From DASRDR01 sp035550795 (GTDB taxonomy: Bacteria > Methylomirabilota > Methylomirabilia > Rokubacteriales > DASRDR01): a stretch of DNA of 64,000 nt. This document shows, in pieces, positions 37,363-42,444 of the stretch. The position numbers and the translations under genes were made by a program. The stretch is taken from contig DASZOL010000012.1 in NCBI GenBank assembly GCA_035550795.1, forward strand, positions 1 to 64,000, read 5' to 3'. Each line of letters opens with the position of its first letter. Positions within the stretch are counted from its first letter, which is position 1. The notes beneath the pieces were generated by a model. That model did not search any database. It saw nothing but the letters and a program-made list of their open reading frames with translations, and was not told the origin of the DNA.

Positions 37363-38601
37363 TCAGGCCGAGTGGGGGAGCTGCAGGCGCGTCCAGACCG
37401 CATCCATCGCGGCCACGAGCCGGTCCATCGTGGCGTCGTCGTGGAGCGGGCTCGGGGTAAGCCGGAGCCGCTCCGTCCCGCGGGGCACGGTGGGGTAGTT
37501 GATCGGCTGGACGTAGATCCGGTGGCGGGCCAGCAGCTCGTCGGAGGCTTGCTTGCACCGCGCCGCATCACCGACGAAGACGGGGACGATGTGGCTCGAG
37601 GTGGGCATGACCGGCAGTCCGGCCGCGGCGAAGAGGCGCTTCAGCCGCGCAGCGCGCTCCTGGTGCCGCTCGCGCTCGGCCTGGCTCGTCTTCAGATGGC
37701 GCACGCTCGCCAGGGCCCCCGCGGCCACGACGGGCGGCAGCGCGGTCGTGAAGATGAACGCGGGCGCGAAGCTCCGGACGGCATCGACTACGACGGCCGA
37801 GCTGGCGATGTATCCGCCAACCACGCCGAAGGCCTTGGCCAGCGTGCCCTGAATCACCGTCAGCCGGTCCAGCACCCCGTCCCGCTCGGCGACGCCGGCG
37901 CCGCGCGCACCGTACAGGCCGACCGCGTGGACCTCGTCGAGGTAGGTGAGAGCCCCGTGGTGCGCCGACACGTCGCAGAGCTCCCGGAGCGGCGCGATGT
38001 CGCCGTCCATCGAGTAGACCGACTCGAAGCACACGAGCGTCGGCCGGTCCGGGCCGATCGCGCCCAGGTGACGATCGAGGTCGGCGGGGTCGTTGTGCCG
38101 GAAGAGCCGCTTCTCGGCGCCGCTCCGGCGGATGCCCTCGATCATCGAGGCGTGGTTCTTCTCGTCCGACAGGATCACGCAGCCGGGAAGGAGGCGTGCG
38201 ATGGTGCTGATCGCGGCCTCGTTCGCGGCGTAGCCGGAGGTGAAGAGCAGCGCCGCCGGCTTGCCATGGAGGTCGGCCAGCTCCCGCTCCAGGAGCACGT
38301 GCGCGTGCGAGGTGCCGGCGATGTTGCGCGTCCCCCCGGCGCCGGCACCGACGCGCTCGAGGGCCTCCGTCATGGCCTTGAGCACGAGAGGGTGCTGTCC
38401 CATGCCGAGGTAGTCGTTCGAGCACCACACGGTGACCTCGACCGGTCCATCCGGCCCGTGCCAGGTGGCGCAGGGGAAGCGCCCGCAGTGGCGCTCCAGG
38501 TCCGCGAAGACCCGGTAGCGCCCCTCGGCGCGCAGACGGGAGAGGGCGTCAGCGAGCGCCTGCACGGGTCCGAGGAACGACTGGGTGGTCTGCTCGGGCA
38601 C
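37363..38601 (-). CDS. hemA: 5-aminolevulinate synthase (C4 route)
   Basis: PLP enzyme of 412 residues that condenses glycine and succinyl-CoA to 5-aminolevulinate, the first step of tetrapyrrole synthesis in the Shemin pathway. RLRAEGRYRVFADLERHCGR, WCSNDYLGMGQHP, GTSHAHVLLERELADLHGK and the PLP-Lys segment GTLAKAFGVVGGY (Lys256) identify it over KBL/AONS relatives. I chose the GTG at 38601: it sits six bases after a -10-like TATTAT on the minus strand and lines up with family N-termini. The frame is open to a GTG at 38631. The C4 enzyme is otherwise best known from Alphaproteobacteria. Confidence 0.85.
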   Translation of the reverse strand: MPEQTTQSFLGPVQALADALSRLRAEGRYRVFADLERHCGRFPCATWHGPDGPVEVTVWCSNDYLGMGQHPLVLKAMTEALERVGAGAGGTRNIAGTSHAHVLLERELADLHGKPAALLFTSGYAANEAAISTIARLLPGCVILSDEKNHASMIEGIRRSGAEKRLFRHNDPADLDRHLGAIGPDRPTLVCFESVYSMDGDIAPLRELCDVSAHHGALTYLDEVHAVGLYGARGAGVAERDGVLDRLTVIQGTLAKAFGVVGGYIASSAVVVDAVRSFAPAFIFTTALPPVVAAGALASVRHLKTSQAERERHQERAARLKRLFAAAGLPVMPTSSHIVPVFVGDAARCKQASDELLARHRIYVQPINYPTVPRGTERLRLTPSPLHDDATMDRLVAAMDAVWTRLQLPHSA

Positions 38602-38606
38602 GAGCC

Positions 38607-38613
38607 TATAATA
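38607..38613. promoter_or_regulatory. Back-to-back -10 elements for divergent genes
   Basis: TATAAT at 38607-38612 reads toward the ATP-grasp-like gene, and its complement read from 38613 gives TATTAT toward hemA. Both gene starts lie 6-9 bases past the hexamer, which would give leaderless or nearly leaderless transcripts. No matching -35 hexamer is visible. Confidence 0.45.
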
Positions 38614-38621
38614 CGCGAGCC

Positions 38622-40013
38622 GTGACGGCACTGGATCGGCTCGCGACGGTGCGGATGACCCGGCTTCCCGCCTCCCGGCGACGCGAGCTGTTCCGGGCGG
38701 TGGAGGCGGCCGAGGCCGCGGTCGCGCTCCTCCATCGCCACCGCGTCGGCGCGGAGGCGGTGCCGCATCCGATCGCGCTCACGCCTTTCCTCGTGCGCCG
38801 GAGCGCGCTGCCCAGCCTGGCCCGCCTCGCCGCTCTCGTGCACCGTCTCCAGGTCCACGCCCCCGCCCTGTGGCGCGCCGACCTGGGCGGCTTCCGCGCG
38901 CTCTGCCCCGTGAGCGCGCGAACCGCGGCGTGGGTGGAGCGCGATCCGGCCCACGATCCGGCGGCCTGGTCGCTCATGATCCGCCCCGACGTCGGGCTCG
39001 AAGCGGGACCCGGCGGTCGCCTCGATCCGGTCCTCTTCGAGACCAACGCCACGGCGCTCGCGGGCCTCTACAACCATGCGGCCGGCGTGCGGATCCTGCG
39101 GACCGAGGTCTTTCCCCGCGTGTACACCATCCGCGAGCGGCAGGCGCTCGCCGACCCCCCCGATCTCCTGGCGCTCGTCCGGCGGTGGGTCCAGGGCGCC
39201 GCGCGAAGGCTGGGGCGGCGCCGCCTCCGGGGGGTGGCCTTCGTGGAGGATACGGCGCCCGTCGACGGGTACAGCGAGGTCCCACGTCTGGTGGCGGCGT
39301 TGCGCACGGCGGGAATCCCGGCCGAGCGGGGGACGGTGAGCGAGCTCCGTCCCGCCCGCGTGGGCGCCCGCCTCCGGGACATGGCCGTCGACCTCGTCTA
39401 CCGCGACCTCGCGCTCGAGGACCTCGGGCGGCCGGGGACGCGGCGGCTGGGCCGCTTCATGGAGTACTTCGATGCCGGAGCGGTCCTGCCGGGCGTGGCG
39501 GGCGAGTTCAGCCAGAAGGGCCTTCTCGAGTACCTCGTCCGGCCCGAGGTGGCCCGCCTCTTCACGCCCGCGGAGCGCCGCCTCTTGCGCCGCGCCGTGC
39601 CATGGACGCGGGTTCTCGGGGCGCGCGTGACCGAGGATCCCGCCGGGCGCCGGGTCGATCTTCCAGCGTACGTGGAGCGGGCCCGGGAGCGGCTGCTGAT
39701 CAAGCCAAACGTGGGGTCGAGCGGCGCCGGTGTGCTTCTTGGCCGGGAGGCCGGATCTACTCACTGGGCCGCCCGAATCGCCCGGGCCCTGCGGGAGCCC
39801 GGCGGGTGGGTGGTCCAGGAACGCCGGCCCGGCACGCGACGCTCGATGCTCTACCTCCGCGCGGGACGCGCCTACGCGGGGCCCTGCTACTTCTCCCTCG
39901 GGCTGTTCTACGCGCCCGGAGACCTCGGGCTCCACTGCCGGGTGAGCCGGGAGCCCGTCGTCAACGTGGCCCGCCAGGGGGCGGTGGCCTGCGCCTTCCT
40001 CGTAACTCGCTAG
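38622..40013 (+). CDS. ATP-grasp-like protein next to the peptide/MNIO locus
   Basis: A 463-residue cytosolic protein I do not recognise as a named enzyme. Its C-terminal third has an ATP-grasp look: RLLIKPNVGSSGAGVLLG (Lys plus glycine loop), GGWVVQERRPG (hinge strand) and a terminal acidic/Asn segment near REPVVNVARQGA. The middle includes LFETNATALAGLYNHAAG and LVYRDLALEDLG, resembling circularly permuted ATP-grasp or glutathionylspermidine-synthase-like folds. Such enzymes form amide or ester bonds using ATP. It ends 73 bases before the stop of the Cys peptide on the other strand. Participation in the peptide pathway is an inference from position only. The ATG at 38655 is an alternative start. 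Confidence 0.65.
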   Translation: MTALDRLATVRMTRLPASRRRELFRAVEAAEAAVALLHRHRVGAEAVPHPIALTPFLVRRSALPSLARLAALVHRLQVHAPALWRADLGGFRALCPVSARTAAWVERDPAHDPAAWSLMIRPDVGLEAGPGGRLDPVLFETNATALAGLYNHAAGVRILRTEVFPRVYTIRERQALADPPDLLALVRRWVQGAARRLGRRRLRGVAFVEDTAPVDGYSEVPRLVAALRTAGIPAERGTVSELRPARVGARLRDMAVDLVYRDLALEDLGRPGTRRLGRFMEYFDAGAVLPGVAGEFSQKGLLEYLVRPEVARLFTPAERRLLRRAVPWTRVLGARVTEDPAGRRVDLPAYVERARERLLIKPNVGSSGAGVLLGREAGSTHWAARIARALREPGGWVVQERRPGTRRSMLYLRAGRAYAGPCYFSLGLFYAPGDLGLHCRVSREPVVNVARQGAVACAFLVTR

Positions 40014-40021
40014 AGAATAAG

Positions 40022-40054
40022 GTGCGCCCGGCGGGGGCTCCCCACCGGGCGCAC
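40022..40054 (-). terminator. Strong hairpin terminator downstream of the Cys peptide
   Basis: GTGCGCCCGG (40022-40031) and CCGGGCGCAC (40045-40054) form a perfect 10-bp stem whose 13-base loop can pair further. On the minus strand it is followed by TTATTCTCT, so it fits intrinsic termination of the Cys-peptide transcript. A second hairpin (GCCGCC/GGCGGC, 40060-40080) lies between it and the peptide stop. It may also end the ATP-grasp transcript. Confidence 0.65.
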
Positions 40055-40086
40055 GAGAGCCGCCCCACTCGGGAGGCGGCGCTCAC

Positions 40087-40146
40087 CTACGCGTGACAGG
40101 TCGGAAGCACCTCGACGACGTCCACGATCTCCAGAACCAGGTCCAT
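40087..40146 (-). CDS. 19-residue Cys-containing peptide, putative RiPP precursor
   Basis: The gene encodes MDLVLEIVDVVEVLPTCHA, ended by TAG. The ATG at 40146 has a near-perfect ribosome site (GGAGGAG, five bases upstream), unusual for such a short open frame by chance. It aligns without gaps to the plus-strand peptide at 40357: M, D, D9, E12, V13, L14, P15, T16 and H18 are identical, and Cys17 faces the UGA there. The hydrophobic/acidic front would be the leader and LPTCH the modified core. Its own terminator follows. It is read away from the MNIO oxidase gene, so it would be a second, separately expressed substrate. Confidence 0.7.
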   Translation of the reverse strand: MDLVLEIVDVVEVLPTCHA

Positions 40147-40356
40147 CGGACTCCTCCAGCTTGTGGATGGTGTACAGCACGGCGCCTCACGGCGCCGATC
40201 TTGGGACGCCCGGTTCTCGGCGACGGGTGCACCGCTAGCGCGCATCGCGATCGCCGATCGCCCGGGGCGATGAGTAAATAATTCCGGTTGCGATGGAGGC
40301 GATGGGTCAGTCATGATGCTCATGTCCACCCTTGTGGACGAAAGGGGGCTCGGCGC
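40147..40356. promoter_or_regulatory. Divergent control region between the two peptide genes
   Basis: This 210-base spacer must hold both peptide promoters. It contains a hairpin CGGCGCC-TCAC-GGCGCCG (40180-40197), a dyad GTCCAC-CCTT-GTGGAC (40324-40339) in front of the Sec peptide, repeats of GATCGC near 40248-40262, and an AT-rich patch GAGTAAATAATT (40272-40283), rare in this genome. I could not fix -35/-10 pairs. The dyad at 40324 is a candidate operator. Confidence 0.45.
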
Positions 40357-40416
40357 GTGGACGACATGATCCAGGTCCTCGACACGATCGAAGTCCTGCC
40401 CACCTGACACAACTGA
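40357..40416 (+). CDS. 19-residue Sec-containing peptide, putative MNIO substrate
   Basis: GTG at 40357 opens MDDMIQVLDTIEVLPT, then TGA (40405-40407), CAC, AAC and TGA. Reading the first TGA as Sec gives MDDMIQVLDTIEVLPTUHN, exactly the length of the Cys peptide on the other strand, with U in place of C and the next His conserved. A ribosome site (AAGGGGG) lies about eight bases upstream. A SECIS-like hairpin with a GGTT loop begins ten bases after the UGA. The MNIO gene follows 69 bases later behind an attenuator-like hairpin. MNIO enzymes are known to modify Cys (methanobactin, TglA-type peptides), which fits a Cys/Sec target in LPT(C/U)H. The alternative is a 16-residue peptide ended at the first TGA. 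Confidence 0.7.
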
Positions 40417-40444
40417 TGTCGCTCCTCGGTTGAGGAGCTCGACA
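40417..40444 (+). promoter_or_regulatory. SECIS-like hairpin for the peptide UGA
   Basis: The lower stem TGTCG/CGACA (40417-40421, 40440-40444) and upper stem CTCCTC/GAGGAG (40422-40427, 40432-40437) have a two-base bulge on the 3' side and the apical loop GGTT. Twenty bases separate the UGA from the loop, and both first loop bases are G. It lies mostly beyond the true stop codon, as expected for so short a gene. Confidence 0.75.
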
Positions 40445-40480
40445 CAGCCCTGAGCCCTCCGCTCAGGGCTGTATCATGTT
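40444..40480 (+). terminator. Attenuator hairpin between Sec peptide and MNIO gene
   Basis: ACAGCCCTGAGC (40444-40455) pairs perfectly with GCTCAGGGCTGT (40461-40472) around CCTCC, followed by ATCATGTT. It starts where the SECIS stem ends and finishes 13 bases before the MNIO ATG. Partial termination here would give many peptide transcripts per enzyme transcript, as seen in other precursor-enzyme operons. Confidence 0.65.
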
Positions 40481-40485
40481 CGGGG

Positions 40486-41286
40486 ATGGCGGTGTCGGTC
40501 GGCGCCTTCTACCACCCGCACCTGGCGCGGGAGACCCTGGACCTCGCGGGATTCATCGCGCACCTCGCGATGGCCGATCCGCCCCGCGCGGATGACGCGT
40601 TCTTCCCGGCCATCCGATCGCGATTCACGCTCCTGCTCCACGATTTTCTGGGCCAGCTGAGCGAGCCCGTCGGGGATTCGGCCCTGGATCGAGCGCGCCG
40701 CCTCGTCGCCCTCTACGACCCGCCGTGGGTGGCGGAGCACCTCCAGCGGATCCACACGACGTCGGGCGACGCCTTTGTGGACTACGTGTTTCCCCCTGCC
40801 TACACGGACGACCTGCTCGCCGACTACGTGCGCAACGCCCGGGCGCTCCAGGCCGCGCTCGGCCGCCCGCTCATCCTCGAGCCGATCCCCACCTATCTCC
40901 GGCTCGACGTGCCGCAGCTCGACGAGGCCGCGTTCGTCGGGCGCTTCGTCGCCGAGAGTGGCTGCGGACTCCTGCTGGACGTGTCGCACGCCTGGCTGTC
41001 CGCGCACTACGCTGGCCGGCCGCCGCGCGACTTCGTCGCGACCCTTCCCCTCGAGCGCGTCGTCGAGTTGCACGTCGCGGGCGTCGAGGCAGACCAGGAC
41101 CTCGACGGACCGTGGATCGGCGCCGCGGTGCCCACGCCGGAGCTGCTCGATCTCGCGGCCTTCGCGGCCGAGCGCGCCCCCGGGCTGCGCGCGGTCACGT
41201 TCGACGCGTTCTCGAGCGCGATGACGGCCGAGACGCTCCGGGCCGGCGTCCACGCGATCCGGGCCCGCCTCGGCCTCCCCGCATGA
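40486..41286 (+). CDS. DUF692/MNIO-family multinuclear iron oxidase
   Basis: A 266-residue TIM-barrel protein of the DUF692 (multinuclear non-heme iron-dependent oxidase) family, which includes MbnB and TglH. Candidate metal ligands are His52 (LLHDF), His90 (RIHTTSGD), Glu132 (LEPIPTYLRL), Asp165 and His168 (LLLDVSHAW), His196 (ELHVAG), Asp203/Asp205 and Asp240 (VTFDAF). The tract SGDAFVDYVFPPAYTDD and the LLLDVSHAWLSAHYAGRPP region follow the family closely, while the usual HG and EN motifs are altered, so this is a divergent branch. It should oxidise a Cys or Sec in the adjacent peptides. Its stop overlaps the partner start (ATGA). A weak ribosome site (CGGGG) suggests coupling to upstream events. 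Confidence 0.8.
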   Translation: MAVSVGAFYHPHLARETLDLAGFIAHLAMADPPRADDAFFPAIRSRFTLLLHDFLGQLSEPVGDSALDRARRLVALYDPPWVAEHLQRIHTTSGDAFVDYVFPPAYTDDLLADYVRNARALQAALGRPLILEPIPTYLRLDVPQLDEAAFVGRFVAESGCGLLLDVSHAWLSAHYAGRPPRDFVATLPLERVVELHVAGVEADQDLDGPWIGAAVPTPELLDLAAFAAERAPGLRAVTFDAFSSAMTAETLRAGVHAIRARLGLPA

Positions 41287-42068
41287 CGGGGCGGAGCCTC
41301 CACGACGGGCTCCTGCGCGTTCTCACGAGCGCGCGGCTCCGGGCCCGCGCGGCGGCGGGCGACGTGGCCACGCTGAGCGCGGCCGTCGGCGCGGCCGAGG
41401 CGCGGGCGCTCTGTGCCGCTGACCCTGCCCGCGTCCGGGCCATGGCGCGCTTTCTGGGGCGGCACTTCTACCGCGAGCGGATCGTCCGGCTCTTCGCCGC
41501 CGGCCGGCGGCTGGCCCAGGAGACCGGGCACGACCCCCTTGACGTCCTTGACGGCTCCGCGTTCGCGAGCCTCCTGGAAGGGGCCGAGCTCGGCTCCGCG
41601 GCGACGGCCCAGGCCGTCGCGATGCTGGTTGAGGGCGAGCTCACCGACACCCTGACGGCGCGGCCGTGGGGATCGGCCCTGGCGGCCTACGAGAGCACGC
41701 TCTTCCGGGTCGAAGCGGGACCACGGCGGTGGACGGCGCCGGGGAGGGACCGTGTCGTGCGCGCGAGCACCGCGTGCGTCATGGAGCTTGGCTGGGACGT
41801 GACCCGCCTCGTCGCCGCGGTCCGGCGGGGCGACGGCGTGCTGCCCGAGCCCCCCACCGGGCCGATCCGGATCCTCGTCGCCCTGGGTCCCGAGGGGCGG
41901 GTGACGGCCGTGCGAGCCTCCGAGGCCCTCGAGCGCCTCCTGGCCGCCCTCGAGGCTCCCTGCACCGCGACCTCGCTGGCGCGCATGCTCGGCAGTGACG
42001 AGGCGGCGTGCAGGCGCACGATTCACCAGCTCGCGGCGATCGGCGCCGTCGAGTGGCGGGACGCGTAG
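41283..42068 (+). CDS. MNIO partner protein (substrate-recognition subunit candidate)
   Basis: A 261-residue protein coupled to the MNIO gene by ATGA. The N-terminal half is helical: LLRVLTSARLRARAAAGDVA, then PARVRAMARFLGRHFYRERI, resembling the N-terminal part of MbnC/TglI-type partners. The C-terminus (SEALERLLAALEAPCTATSL, MLGSDEAACRRTIHQLAAIG) reads as a winged helix, the fold used by RiPP recognition elements. I infer that it binds the peptide leader and presents the core to the oxidase. I cannot name the family with certainty. Confidence 0.65.
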   Translation: MTGRSLHDGLLRVLTSARLRARAAAGDVATLSAAVGAAEARALCAADPARVRAMARFLGRHFYRERIVRLFAAGRRLAQETGHDPLDVLDGSAFASLLEGAELGSAATAQAVAMLVEGELTDTLTARPWGSALAAYESTLFRVEAGPRRWTAPGRDRVVRASTACVMELGWDVTRLVAAVRRGDGVLPEPPTGPIRILVALGPEGRVTAVRASEALERLLAALEAPCTATSLARMLGSDEAACRRTIHQLAAIGAVEWRDA

Positions 42069-42085
42069 CCGTCCCGCCGCCCGCG

Positions 42086-42352
42086 CTACTTCGACTCGAT
42101 CTTCTTCGCGACCGCCACGTAGTAGACCGTGACCTTGGCGCCCTTCTTGACCGTGACGTTTTTCAACTCCGCGGTGGAGAACTCCCAGCTCTCCCCGCCC
42201 TTGTCGACGCTCATGGTCTTGGCCTTGGGGTCGACCTCCGTCACGGTCCCGGTCCACTGGTACTGGGTGGGCCCGGCGGCCATCGAGAGCGTCGCGACGA
42301 CGCCCAGCGACATGAGGGCGCCGAGGACGGCCATCGTGTACCGGCTTCGCAT
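42086..42352 (-). CDS. Small secreted beta-barrel-like protein
   Basis: An 88-residue protein with a signal peptide (MRSRYTMAVLGALMSLGVVA, ending SMA) and a compact beta-rich domain: QWTGTVTEVDPKAKTMSVDK, then LKNVTVKKGAKVTVYYV. The pattern suggests a small OB-like or SH3-like fold, as in periplasmic metal- or ligand-binding proteins. It converges with the MNIO partner gene, with 17 bases between the stops. Whether it belongs to that locus is open. Function unknown. Confidence 0.75.
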   Translation of the reverse strand: MRSRYTMAVLGALMSLGVVATLSMAAGPTQYQWTGTVTEVDPKAKTMSVDKGGESWEFSTAELKNVTVKKGAKVTVYYVAVAKKIESK

Positions 42353-42444
42353 GCGGGACGGCTCCCTTCCTGGCGGCGACGGCGCCGCCCTTCTGGGCAC
42401 AGGCGGCGCGTCCGGTCTCGCCCGACCGATCGGCGGGGGGAAGC

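Noticed and set aside
40087..40410. A 107-codon minus-strand frame ending in the Cys peptide
   Set aside because: Only the last 19 codons have a ribosome site and a conserved counterpart. The upstream part is antisense to the Sec peptide and control region.
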